Positions 53,726 through 64,000 of a stretch of DNA of 64,000 bases are shown in pieces. Each line of letters starts with the position of its first letter. Position 1 is the stretch's first letter. The notes below the pieces were generated by a model that saw only the letters and a program-made list of their open reading frames with translations, had not been told where the DNA came from and did not search any database. The position numbers and the translations under genes are program-made. Source of the DNA: Gymnopus androsaceus JB14. Lineage: Eukaryota > Basidiomycota > Agaricomycetes > Agaricales > Omphalotaceae. The stretch covers positions 1 through 64,000 of the forward strand of contig ML769667.1 in assembly GCA_009733575.1 (NCBI GenBank), read 5' to 3'.

Positions 53726-55500
53726 ATGTGCTCTGCGCTTGCAGCGTTATCGTCTCTGGTTTTCGATATACAGGCTCAGCACACTCATTCTCTAAGACAC
53801 CTCTTTTTCACCGAAAACGAGAAGGAGTGGAAGTTGATTTCGCGTTGGCTTTCTTTTTTCGTCGAAACTTGTCTCCGGAAGCATGCTACGAGCTGGGATG
53901 GTTGGGACTTCCAGGAACACGTACTTTATATTGTTCCACTTATCTTCGTTGGGCCTGGTCATTGTCACAGGAATCTAGGTCGTGAGGCCAGGGCTTTAAT
54001 CGAGAAGAACCCAGAGATCTTTCGTATGGTCTTTCAAGCGTGGTCCTTTGCGGTTACCTCATTCCATCGCTCTCTCTCACTTCACACGCGAGCTGTACTT
54101 CTCTTTATGAAAGTTGCAGACGAAGAAGATACCGCGGATAATTTGTTCATGCGGACCTTTTTAGAGGTTTCTCCGGACCCAGTTACGGTTTGCATGTCAT
54201 TCTTCACCGAGCATGTTTCAAGGCGAATGCCTGGAATTGCCTTGAGGGCCCTCAGCTTCATCGCTCTATTCGTACACCGTATGGCCCGAGAGCCTAGTCC
54301 TAAACCCCTCTTTCATTCGCTCTTCAAGGCTGGCGCCCTCAAGCCCGCGATGCTTACTCTTAGGCGTATATCTGCGCTAGAGGTTGCCCGTGGTATCAGC
54401 GAGTTCGACAAACCCACATATTTTTCCTGTATAGCAAGGTTACATGGGTTCATCGTCTGCGCTGTGAATCATAAAGCTCTTCCAGCGGTTGCGGAAGCTT
54501 TTGATCTGGGATGGTTGAAGCTCTTGCATGGTGCGGCGTGGTTCATTGAGCGGGAGATAGAGCTTCTCCACCAGCCGTTCATAAACGGAATGATTTGTGA
54601 ATTCTTGACAGGAGCCTTGATACACCTGTTCTCCTTTCCCTCCATCCTGCGACCTTTCGTCAAGTACACGAATCGGATCCTCGCTGATGATCCCAAAGCC
54701 TTTGACTTCACCGACAAGCCTCGGTTGTCTAGATTTGGAGCTGCTTGGAAAGAGGCAATAAAAAAGGCCGCGCACTTTAACGGTTTGAGGCAGAATTATA
54801 AGAAGATGACTGTTATTTGCGCTAATAGCAAGGCGTGTCTTTCTTTCATCCAACGGTCCAACTTGTATTCACCTTTTACCCCCATAGTGTACTACAACTC
54901 CCGACCAGTATCACTTTGTTCAAGTCTGTTCCCGATGCCGATCCAACGTTTACTGCTCCTACGAATGCCAGAAAACGGACTGGAATGATGGTCATCGAGA
55001 AGCCTGTCGAGGAAACGACCTTGTCCGCACCCCTTGTAACTCTCTCGTTCAATTCCTACTCAGCAACTGTATCTGACGATAATCCCATAGTGCTTTCCTC
55101 GCTCTCTCCACACGGTAATACCTACGACGCGACCTTCTTCCAATTCACCGTGAATAAATCCCTACAGAAACATCGCAAGTCCCTCCTATCATCCGTCCTT
55201 GATTTTTTCGAAAATAATGTCTGCGGCTGCGGACAAAAGCTCTCTACTATCGTCTTGCATTTACGTTTCTTTTCCCTATACGCCGATCCTAGCGAGCTAG
55301 TAGGACATTGTGGCCGTGGACTCGCGGAAGATAGTCATATGGAATGGAATTTTCGATGTATGAATAATGCACCGGCCAAGTTTGTTAATCCGGTTGGGAG
55401 AGGGTCGGAGAAGGAGTATTTGGAGCTCGGGGAGGTAATGTATCATGCTGATTTCCCGGAGTATTGTTTGTCTGGGGTGTTCGACTTGTTAGGACCGTAA
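53726..55500 (+). CDS. Large uncharacterised protein, probable member of a basidiomycete MYND-associated family; frame change at about 54830
   Basis: Frame 1 runs 53726-54830 (first [21 protein letters not shown]; the frame is open upstream to 53609, so an upstream exon is possible). It is mostly alpha-helical ([38 protein letters not shown]). Frame 2 continues at 54835-55500 ([20 protein letters not shown] ... SGVFDLLGP). They join where frame 1 reads [14 protein letters not shown]. In the related family as I remember it a MYND zinc finger sits here, but the later Cys/His ligands are absent. Either a 1-base indel or a lost exon separates the frames. Long open frames on both sides argue for a recently functional gene. 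Confidence 0.6.
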
Positions 55501-55689
55501 TTATTACCTGTCAGATATGCGATTTCTCTACTGTACCATGGGATCGTATCTAAAAATAACCTTCTTGCCGATGTCCAATAGCCTACCAGCCCGAATGGAC
55601 ATGATTTGAATTCCTCCGAGCTCAAGCTTCTGGCGACTAAACTTGTTCAACCCGAGTACTAGTAAGTCGTGACGAATAATTCTTCCCGT

Positions 55690-55710
55690 TTTCCTTCCTT
55701 CCTTCCTTCC
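55690..55710 (+). repeat. CCTT microsatellite
   Basis: About five CCTT units in the spacer after the large gene. Confidence 0.8.
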
Positions 55711-55894
55711 CGTGATGATTTAAATTACACAAATGGGTAGCGATATCTATCTACAGCTGCGACGGTGTCGTAACTAGTCCGTCGCTCCCAAACTTAAGGA
55801 CTTGTCTGGTTCACTGGGAAGATTTTTGAGGCATAGGTCGGGCGAAAACGATGGTTGGTAAGACTGTCCTGACTCCTGGAGCTACATCGTTAGC

Positions 55895-56547
55895 TTGGTT
55901 GTTTCACTGGTCGGGAAGAAATGTTTGATCTGGTACACATTCTATTTGCTCAGCCCCACCACTGTACCTCCTCTTGGCTGTCGAATAGAAACAGGCTATA
56001 CCGCAGCGACACAAGGCCTAAATCGATGCGTAGTGGTGTCTGCTTATCCACTGTGGTCCATGAAGGTAAATCATCTGCAGTTTCGTTCAGTTAAATCATA
56101 GATCATTTCTGAAAAAGAGCCCAAATCTATGGTCTGACCTAGAATACACCCTGTGGTCACCAAGGCCCTACATACATGTTGGGAGTCGTTCCTACGGCTA
56201 ACAACACTGGGTAAGCAATGCTTATCAAGGGTTTGCTGACATTCTGAATGGGACTTCTGCATTGTAGCTTCCAGCCTCCCGTGTACTTTGCTCGCCGCAA
56301 CGCACCATCCGGAACGACTGATTCGTTCACCGTCACTGTAGGTTTTTATTTACTTTGCAAGGCTTCTATCCAGGGTGCTGAAAGAGTACCTTTAATTTGA
56401 CAGTTCGACCCCAACTACGCTCAGTTTTTCCTCAACCCAGATGCACAGTATGAGGTCTTCCTCTCCACTACGTACGCTCCTCAAACCGATGGTAGAACTT
56501 TGGTCACTGGGAGTACAGAGCCCCCGGTTTCTGTTATCCAGGCCTAA
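55895..56547 (+). CDS. Spliced gene of unknown function, 3' exons
   Basis: Chain of exons joined by short introns: an exon ending WSMK|GTAAAT at 56065; 56143-56209 (NTPCGHQGPTYMLGVVPTAN); 56269-56339 (GFQPPVYFARRNAPSGTTDS, FTVT); 56404-56547 (FDPNYAQFFLNPDAQYEVFL, STTYAPQTDGRTLVTGSTEP, PVSVIQA, stop). Introns are about 77, 59 and 64 bp, all GT...AG, and join in frame. The first exon (from 55895 or from an ATG near 55850) is less sure. The protein looks beta-rich and hydrophilic; I do not recognise the family. Confidence 0.6.
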
Positions 56548-56650
56548 TTACTGGGCCCATGCGTATACCTCGTCAGTGCTTACAGGATCTTAGGGCATCG
56601 ATAGTAAAATAGTGTTTACTTATGTACTGTTTGGATTGGATTAAACTCCG

Positions 56651-57870
56651 TAGGCGGCGCCCGAAAGGTCTTTTAAATTGTCGTTTCCCCATCATGACTG
56701 CTGTTGGGAAGAAAACTTTAGACGCTCCAATGAGCATCTAAGCTGGTCAAAGCTGGTCATATGGGTCGCTGACATCGATCGGACAGCATCAAAGCTAGAA
56801 CGGGAGAAGATATTTCGGTAGGATAATACTGCACTTTATCAGTCTGAGTTGCACAAGGGATGTAGACCTGTTGTTACTAGTACACCACTAGTACTTGAGT
56901 ATGCGAAAGCAGATCAGGTGGGGAAGGAGAAAAACAAGCCTCCAGGTAGCCGCAGGCATATAAATGGAATTTGAAATCCAAACGTCCGATCGGAGATTAG
57001 CATCGATGAATGTCTTGAATCACTAGTAGCTGTCGCTATCGGTTTTTGAGGTGTTCAAATGTTCACCTCTGAGGCGCTCGTCTGGTCCCGACGTCCATGA
57101 AGTTTGAGCTCCAACCAGATCTTTCCTAATGGATGGGTCGATTTTTTGAAGGATACAGAATGAAGAAAGGAAGGAAGATTCATTCAGTAGGGTCCAAGAG
57201 CTGAGCACCGGCGGGCCCAAGTAAAGGAAGCTCAAGCTCTAGCAGCAAGTGAGGGCAGATTGATACATCCGCCAAGTAAAGCATTATTGTATACTGTACT
57301 GTTTCTAATTTAAGTTCAGTAATGCGTAACGCGGGGTGCTGAACTGGTGTAATTTCCATCTTTGTAACATGTAAGGTTAGCCTCCGAACTTGATTTTTTG
57401 GCGCTTATAGGCCAAATTTGGCGGCTGGCTATGCCGGCCACTATAAATATGAACTCAACTGAACTAAATTTGCAAACGTAACGCCACCTGACAGTGGCTG
57501 AACTATGAACTAAATAGTTCCAAGGTGCAATGCTAACATCTAATGAACTTAAATTCAAAACTATACAGTACAAGCTTTAGCCTATCTACTTTTGAATCAG
57601 ACAAGTGACTCCTACTTGATTGCTGCTGTCCAACCCAGAGTAAGGAGAATGTTCTGTGAGAGAAAAATTAGATATTGTGCGTGAGAAATAATTTGACGTG
57701 GTGAAATTCTGAATTATGAAGCTTTGCAGAGCTTTTGAGCCGTAGCTGGGCCATCTCTGTTGACGCTTTTGAACACACTTTATAAACCAGATCCTCATCT
57801 TGATCTCAACTTGCACTAGCATTCAATATTCAATGGCCTGTTTCTGTCGGCAGTGCAGAGAAGGAAAGAG
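56651..57870. repeat. Segmental duplication, copy 2 (partner 52480-53395)
   Basis: Carries only the first codons of the F-box leader plus the upstream region, and is lengthened by the MITE 57294-57568 and about 100 bp beside it. More diverged than the LysM duplication. Confidence 0.75.
57294..57568. mobile_element. Tc1/mariner-like MITE, TA target site
   Basis: Ends CTGTACTGTTTCTAATTTAA and the inverse TTAAATTCAAAACTATACAG, flanked by TA (57292-57293, 57569-57570). The sequence AATTTAAGTTCA is shared by both ends. Absent from the matching place in the duplicate at 53 kb. Confidence 0.75.
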
Positions 57871-58207
57871 AGTCAAGACACACACCCAATGTTGCACTGT
57901 CATTGTGTCCTACTCTATTAGCCACCAAAATCTTTCTACACTGATACATATGTTGGAGGCAGTGCATCTGATCCTTCCTCTGCCATATCCACCTCAATTT
58001 GCACTTCTAGACACTGCACATGCTCCATCATCCTAGTTGTGGTAGTCCTCATCTCTTCATTTGAATCCTGCAATCAAACATTGTCAACTTCTGTTTGAAG
58101 TCTCATCTGTCATTCTGTGCAGATAACAGAGGATGATTGTTCTGAAGGGGTTTGGAAGGGATTAAGGTTGGGGCCATTGGTTGCAGCATCCAAGTCCTGT
58201 TGGATTA

Positions 58208-58865
58208 CAGTGATGGCGGAAATTGATGAACCACCCCAAATGGGGAAACTGGGTGCTTAAATTGCTTGACAAGCTTGTTTTCAACGACCCCGGCAGCCTG
58301 AGAGCTCAAATAAGTTTTTTAAATTTACTTTACACTGTATCATAGCCTATGCATACAAAAAATTCAATACTACATGGATAATTGGTTCAGAAAATGACAA
58401 AAAAGCTGCTGAAAGCTGTTTCACCTGCCACTGGCCTAATTTTGCACTTTACAGTCTATTTGGTTGTATATTATGCTTTGACCTTACATCATAGCAACTC
58501 CGGATCTTCCTTATACAGACTTAGTAATACTTAAATACATTTCTTACTCATTTATTTCGTAGTATACGGAACTTACAAGTAGTTTATAGAACTTTCTAGA
58601 TACTTGTCTGTACAGTATATAAGAGCTCACTTGAGCTCACCCATAATAATAATTCCTTCCACACCACTATTATTACAACATATTTTTGGCATTCTTCTTG
58701 GTAGAATGCCATTTTTTTGGCTACCTATCTACTTTGCACTGTGAAATAAATTTACAAACTTAATTGAGCCCTCAGGCTGCCATTGTCATTGAAAACAAGT
58801 TCATTGAGCAATTTAAGCGCCCAATTTCCCAATTTGGGGTGGTTCATCAATTTCCGCCGTCACTG
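58208..58865. mobile_element. Tc1/mariner-like MITE with long inverted repeats, TA site
   Basis: 658 bp, flanked by TA (58206-58207, 58866-58867). Inverted ends of more than 90 bp start CAGTGATGGCGGAAATTGAT and continue through CACCCCAAATNGGGAAA, TTAAATTGCTTGA/TTGAGCAATTTAA, ACAAGCTTGTTTTCA/TGAAAACAAGTT and GGCAGCCTGAG. CAGT...ACTG ends with TA duplication identify a Tc1/mariner derivative. Paralogue F has the empty site at about 41263 (GGATGATACGCC). Confidence 0.92.
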
Positions 58866-59171
58866 TATACACCTCTTTTCAGTGTTGGGTCTTCCAGCAG
58901 TGTGATTTCAAGGTCTATGTGACAGGCATTTCAGCAGCAACAATTTATAAACAAGACCATACATATTCCTCCTGCAAGCAGTACAATCAGTGCCGCAGCT
59001 ACAATTCCTCCAATAAAGCCTCCCATGGGTTGGCTCTTTAAGGATTGGCTCTTGATAATTGCATTTGTAGGTACCAGCGTGGTACCAGTAATGGTGGAAG
59101 TCAAGATGGGCACAGAACTGGTGAAGGTAGTCTTGAAAGTTCCAGAAGTGGAGGTGAACACTTCAGCACTA

Positions 59172-59564
59172 CTGTACCATTTCGATCGAGTGTTCATCCA
59201 GGATGATGCATGATGTATTGACACCACCAGTTCATTGGTTCATTGACCTCAATGATGCATGATGGAGAAAAATTTGAGTTCAGTTCACCACAAATTTAGT
59301 GCTTGTCCAGAGCCCAATATACTTGAAATAGTTTGTTGTGAGCTGAGGAAACAATAATAGCTAATTGTACAGCATTTTTTTATAGCCAATGCAGCTGTAC
59401 ATTGGGAAAAAAACAGCCGCGAACGGAAAATTTATTATCTAGGTAGAAAAATGATGGATTTGATATTAGTTCAGAGGCACATATGATGCATGACAAATTT
59501 GGATTTTAGTTCAGTTCAGAGGTGCCCATGACGCATGACTGAACACTCGATCGAAATGGTACAG
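59172..59564. mobile_element. Tc1/mariner-like MITE, TA site, second insertion in copy H
   Basis: 393 bp with perfect 25-bp inverted ends CTGTACCATTTCGATCGAGT(GTTCA), flanked by TA (59170-59171, 59565-59566). Inner parts repeat GATGCATGATG / CATCATGCATC and GTTCAGTTCA. The empty site is visible in paralogue F (TTCAGCACTAAATAGACG at 41561). Confidence 0.92.
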
Positions 59565-59914
59565 TAAACAAGGTGGAAACTGTGGTAAAAGTGGAAATGA
59601 GAGTCCCTGTGCTGGCAGCCTGCTGGGCGGTCCTATGGTTTGGAATTTATTTCGCTTTTCAGTGATAGATATGAGCGCAAACTTACCCAAGCTCAGTGAC
59701 TGTTAGAACAACTACTTTGGGTATTACTGCTGTCGGGGAGTTTGTTACTGGGGTGGTAGATACATCTGGTAAGAAGCCTGTGTTTAATCCTCCCTCCTTT
59801 ATGCTCAAGTGCCAGTGAGCGTGATGGTGGCCCCTGCTATCTTCACCTGCACCAACTCTTTCAGCAGTTTTGCCAGCAATGACTGCAGTGAATAATGTGA
59901 CATTGGACATGATT

Positions 59915-60490
59915 TTAAAGTCAGTATGATGAAATTGACACTGTCACTAGTGGGAAAATGAGCAGACTAGATTTCAGTTGGTAGACTTCTGTTGACGTCA
60001 AGTCGTAAGTAGGATCCACACTAAAACTCAAATTGAAAATGTACATAATTTCGCTTCTCCACCACTCAATATGGCTTACACTGTTGCACCTTCAGATATA
60101 CAGTGTTTTCTAGGTCCTGCTAAAAGAAGGATGTGGTGCTACATGGACAAGGGCAGAATGCAAGCAAGACCATTGTCATTTACTTATACAGATCCTGCTA
60201 AAATGGATGAGGTATCCTGTTCATCAGGAAAAGCCTTCTGGGCTCAAGTCAACTTGAGGTTAGCTCAAGTATCTTGGCTACCTAAGCCTATGCTTAAGTG
60301 CACTCATGCCCACTCAAGTAGCCTAGAGTATTACTCAGTGCACAGAATGTACTTGAGCCAACCTCAGTAGACTTCAGCTAGCTCTGACCACTTAAGTATC
60401 TGTAGTAAACTGTCATACCCTGAAGTATGCTTTGTCACACTCAGGTGCACACAATGCAGCATGAGGAACTTCAGACAAAAAAGTATTAAT
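59915..60490. other. 5' region of copy H, then CTCAAGT-rich sequence
   Basis: 60065-60205 is the shared 5' region of F, G and H. From 60214 (CATCAGGAAAAGCC, similar to the end of the foldback element at 24391) to 60470, words such as CTCAAGTA and TACTTGAG recur in both orientations. This may be the subterminal zone of the Plavaka transposon to the right. Confidence 0.4.
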
Positions 60491-60494
60491 TAAA

Positions 60495-63400
60495 CTATTC
60501 TTTGTAAATGGTTTTATAATTGTAAACTGATGCCCAATTATTAACTAAGAAGCTATCAGCAGAGTCCAATATATTAGAAGAAGTCCATGAGGATTGAAAA
60601 GGGGATCTGTGGAAGTTAGGTGAAAGCATACAGGATTGATGTATATTACTCAAAGGTATAATGGACCAAGGGAGTGAACCATCAGCTTGAGGATGAGTAT
60701 GTTTGACTGTAGCCATGTTGTGACTAGCATGCTCCCCTAGTGACAATGTTGGAGGAGTATACCATTCAATATATGCCAATACTATTTGGGGCCAGAATGT
60801 TGGTGAATCCACCTTATTACTGCCAATTAACTGCAACTGTGAAGGTAGATGGAATAAAACCTTCACATGTCAATTCGAGTACCTGCAAGATAAAGCTAAG
60901 TACTTAATACAGCAGAACTTCAAATCAACATACCAATCAAACTAACACTCTCAGCAGCATCACAGTCAAGACAATAACAGTGTCAAACTTCCACTGTTGA
61001 GAGGTGAGGCCTTGACAATGTCTTTTGGATCCAAACCTCCTCCAACCGCTCTGGAGAGAACTTGAATGAATGGTAAATATCAATCCACTGAAAGGGCAAA
61101 TGCTGTGTCAGTGCAAAGTCAACACTGTGGCGAGTTGCACCTTGCTTCAGCATTTCAATGTAGGCTTTGAGATGCTGGGAGAATAGTGGTACATGATGTG
61201 TATTCTGAACAGTAGTGATTAATTTATTAGGAGAAGTGGGAACTTTAGGAAGAAGGATGGGCTGTATTGGAGAAGGAGGAGTTGGAACAGCAGCTGGGCC
61301 CGGGGGAGCTTCAGAGGTGAGAGACTGTTGCTCTAAAACCCAGGTCAGCTCGTGGTCAAAGGAATGGATATTTTCTTGTCAGGAAAGCCAGCGAGTCATT
61401 TGAGGAAACTCATCTCGCTTGTTAGAGGCTCGCCAACCCTTCTTTGCAAAGTCAATATGTAGGCACTCAAACATCTTGGTATTATAATTATCGGTGGTAC
61501 CAAGAAACCGATGATACGCCTATTTTTCGAATAGGCTTATAAAGCCTATAAAACGAGAATTACAATATTATATGGAATAGAATACAGATTAGTATACCAA
61601 ACTAGTGTTTGGTTGGAATGTACTAGTAAGACAAAGGGATACCAAAATCAAGTTTGGCTATTGGACTAGAATCGAGATTGGAATTCATACGAGTAGGATC
61701 GAGTAAATGAAACAAGAACTCAAAACCACGTTAGACGAAAAGTATCAAACAGGCACGACCACTATTTAGGGTCCGAAAGGGAAGCATGAGGAGTTGGCCA
61801 TGGCCAACAACGGAACCATAACTAATGATAAGAGAATGTAGTCCGACTATGAGGTACTGACCTAGAACACATGCATACCGTTCGGAAGCTAGGATATATG
61901 AGAATTAGCTAGTGAAGCATTCTCGTAACAGGATGAAGAATAGCTAAGAAAAATGACGAGACAAGAATTAACGATCGGGTAGTAATATTAGGAAGAACTC
62001 ACATACGGAAGTAAAGTTGGTGGCCGTTCAGGATGAAACGGTTGTACTTAAAGGACCAATGTAAGTAACGATCGAGGAGACGAATATATATGGGTATATG
62101 CGCAGGATTATTATAAAATTGAATATTTACACGAATTATTGGATGAGAACTTTACTGTAACAAGTAATAATAATTGTTAATTGTACATTTAAGTAGGGAT
62201 ATTCGTTTAGCCACATTTAATTAGTTGCCATGGTATAAGTAGCGATCTAGTGGTTTGCGAATATAAGTTTGTTTCCCCCTCACCCGAGTGATAAAGGTTG
62301 TCAGCCGGCAAGCACCGGTCTGATCTGCAACATAGACTCCGAGTGTGAACGAAACTCAACTTCGAGCACATATCCTTTTGCCCGTTGCACCTTCGCTATA
62401 CACTAGAAGTGTCAACGCAGAGTTTGGTCAAACTTTAAATTACCAACACACCCAAAAACCCAAGCTAGTGTTTGGTGACTATTGTTCGTGTGGTGATATA
62501 GCTCACGCCTCGACTGTAGTTGGTCAACTGTTCGTGCGTTCATATTGTTGAAGCCTCAACTGTTGAAGCTGGTTAGAATACCACACCCATCCATATCGTT
62601 GGTTGGTTTTTATCAAAATCGTCTTCGTATCGTCGTTGACGTCTGTCATATCGTTGACAGTTCATTCTCGTACCCATTTTTGATTATTATTACCAAGCAT
62701 TGAATAGAGAACTTGGATCAAGTATCAAACTTAGTTTTGAGAACGTACTACATTGGACTACAGAGAGATACAAGTATTTGGCGGAACCTTTGACAACGCC
62801 TTCACCAGTACTCGCGTAACATTTAAGCACGATCATTCCTTACCATTTGTGTTGTTGGTTCAAACTTGTATTTGAACTTTATATATCTACGGTTAGGACC
62901 TCGTTACCGAATTGCTTCAACACAGTGCTCAAGGGAATGGAACTTTGGAATGTTCAGATCCTCATGGACTTTGAGGTCAATGAAACAGCTTTTGTTTTGG
63001 TGCCAAGAATTGAGAGCATCATCCATGTAGCGGAGCTTATCCTCATTGTGGAGGGAGTATTGAGCAAGATAGATGAAGTCAAGCATGGCTCGAACAGCTG
63101 TGAGCCCCCATTTAGGCATCACAGAGCCAACAAGACAGCCTAGAAGAATCTTTCCCATATTCTTACGCTCCGCTCCACTGATCTGTGAGAGAGCAGAAAT
63201 CCCGTTCTTGAAGTGCCGGACACCATATGCAGGGGGTAGGCAATGGATACGACAATCCAGCTCCTTCTCAGTGAGAATCTGTTGACACCAGGTAATGATG
63301 TGTCTGAGAACACCTTGGTAGAGTTGATGTAGAACATCGGTGTTGAACGTATGATGATATCACTCATCATCTCGGTCATATGATGCTATCAGTCATTGCC

Positions 63401-64000
63401 AAGGTAGTCTTACTCAGCCTTAGTAGTATCTTAGTAAGTAGCTTTATGGACGACATCATAGGTCATGCACATAGAACATACTAGAAGGATACTACCATAT
63501 ATGTAATGAATACAGTACTACAGTATATAAGGACTCCAGTAGTACTGCTAATGATAACGACTTCTACCAGTCTTTTACCTCTCTCTATCTGCTCTACAAG
63601 CTTAACCACTTGGTGAGTGCTAGTCACTGCACCTCCTAGCTTATATGCTGCGCAACAATCGGGAGTGATGCAGAAATGGATATCACAGAAAGGGAGTTCA
63701 TCCCAGAAAGGACAGTAGGTGTAGCCAGATACTTCCTGCTTCATACAGGACTCGAAGTACTGAGCGCTCGATGTAGTGCTTGCATGGGCCTCCTTCATAA
63801 CACCCAAAGTCCATGCATTTGTTCTACGTTCCAAAGAGCCTGGATCTCCCAGCTCAACTGCACGCACACGGCACTTTGGGCAAGTGCCATACTTGGTGCA
63901 AGTCACCATACATTGCTCTGGGAAATCCGCAATGTAGCTGGCAAGGATGGGATGTACCCGGTGAACTTCACCATCTGCACTAAGTTGTTTACTCAAAGAT
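60495..64000 (-). mobile_element. Plavaka (CACTA-like) transposon, decayed, continuing past the window
   Basis: Minus-strand transposase pieces in order from the right edge: 63996-63481 (PILASYIADFPEQCMVTCTK, YGTCPKCRVRAVELGD, PFWDELPFCDIHFCITPD), 63380-62906 (LPPAYGVRHFKNGIS-like, WGLTAVRAMLDFIYLAQYSL, DLKVHEDLNIPKFHSLEHCV), 61505-61380 (TDNYNTKMFECLHIDFAKKG, WRASNKRDEFPQMTRWLS) and 61100-60495 (IDIYHSFKFSPERLEEVW, LAYIEWYTPP). These motifs are typical of Plavaka transposases of mushrooms. Stops and frame changes show it is inactive; the left TIR was not identified. Confidence 0.85.
61512..62905. mobile_element. 1.4-kb insertion in the Plavaka transposase, 5-bp duplication ACCGA (solo LTR?)
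   Basis: The transposase reading EAIR...FLGTTDNYN is split. ACCGA occurs directly at both junctions (61507-61511, 62906-62910). A 5-bp duplication fits an LTR retroelement, and the insert contains promoter-like and R-region-like sequence (CACCCGAGTGATAAAGGTTG at 62281) but no long frame, so a solo LTR is the simplest reading. The left end begins TGATACGCC but the right end is not CA, so this is tentative. Confidence 0.65.

Larger units (their letters stand above)
57930..59910 (-). pseudogene. Membrane protein paralogue H (second subfamily), interrupted by two MITEs
   Basis: Minus strand. N-terminal exon 59910-59690 (MSNVTLFTAVIAGK, then LSIKEGGLNTGFLPDVSTTP), stalk and TM 59165-58931 (FTSTSGTFKTTFTSSVPILT, GGFIGGIVAAALIVLLAGGI), C-terminal block 58060-57940 ending LPPTYVSV. 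MITEs at 59172-59564 and 58208-58865 cut it, and the arginine-rich anchor has become INCCC and stop. It is closest to F. Confidence 0.8.

Noticed and set aside
54440..54853. 137-codon minus open frame
   Set aside because: Antisense shadow of the large plus-strand gene at 53726-55500.

Overview
The window looks like a transposon-rich accessory region of a filamentous mushroom-type fungus (Agaricomycete, Basidiomycota). Reasons: introns are very short (about 45-65 bp, GT...AG); there is a Plavaka-type (CACTA-like) transposase, Copia remnants with a UBN2-like gag, an F-box/LRR gene, secreted LysM proteins, and single-pass membrane proteins with Ser/Thr-rich ectodomains of the kind common in this group. 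I see no rRNA, tRNA or CRISPR. Most genes must be assembled by hand from exons, and several 5' ends stay uncertain.

Layout. 0.5-4.4 kb: decayed multi-exon gene of a repetitive agaricomycete family. 5.4-7.2 kb: two small MITEs. 7.5-12.5 kb (minus strand): tandem array of three membrane-protein paralogues (A, B, C). 12.95-13.37 kb: a fully palindromic CACTA-like MITE. 13.6-16 kb: an uncharacterised ORF and a six-exon secreted protein with three LysM domains. 16.2-16.95 kb: Plavaka and haloacid-dehalogenase debris. 17-21.7 kb: two more membrane-protein copies (D, K) shattered by insertions. 21.7-33.9 kb: one Copia element on the minus strand (5-bp target duplication GCAGT), itself carrying a 5.8-kb insertion in its reverse transcriptase, which contains a foldback element and a hAT MITE, and a solo LTR in its 5' LTR. 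33.9-40.1 kb: membrane-protein copies J and E, then a second copy of the 13.4-16 kb block with a second LysM gene. 41-45.9 kb: second subfamily of membrane proteins (F, G, I). 46.8-48.3 kb: retroelement fragment with RNase H. 50-57.9 kb: more ordinary genes (a small secreted protein, a broken F-box gene, a large two-frame gene, a spliced unknown gene) and a 0.9-kb segmental duplication. 57.9-60 kb: copy H with two Tc1/mariner-like MITEs. 60.5-64 kb: Plavaka transposon, split by a 1.4-kb insertion, running off the window.

Two themes stand out. First, a family of at least ten copies of a membrane protein (Ser/Thr-rich ectodomain, one membrane span, basic anchor, a conserved heptad-like cytoplasmic block, and a terminal Pro-Pro-x-Tyr motif) has expanded by tandem and segmental duplication beside a duplicated LysM effector gene. 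Second, these copies act as insertion traps: comparing intact and interrupted copies defines the exact ends and target duplications of several nonautonomous elements, including a foldback family with ends CATCAGCAAAACCTG present seven times in three internal forms. Old copies have lost nearly all CpG, while hAT elements and the solo LTR inserted in them are CpG-rich, which gives a relative age order.
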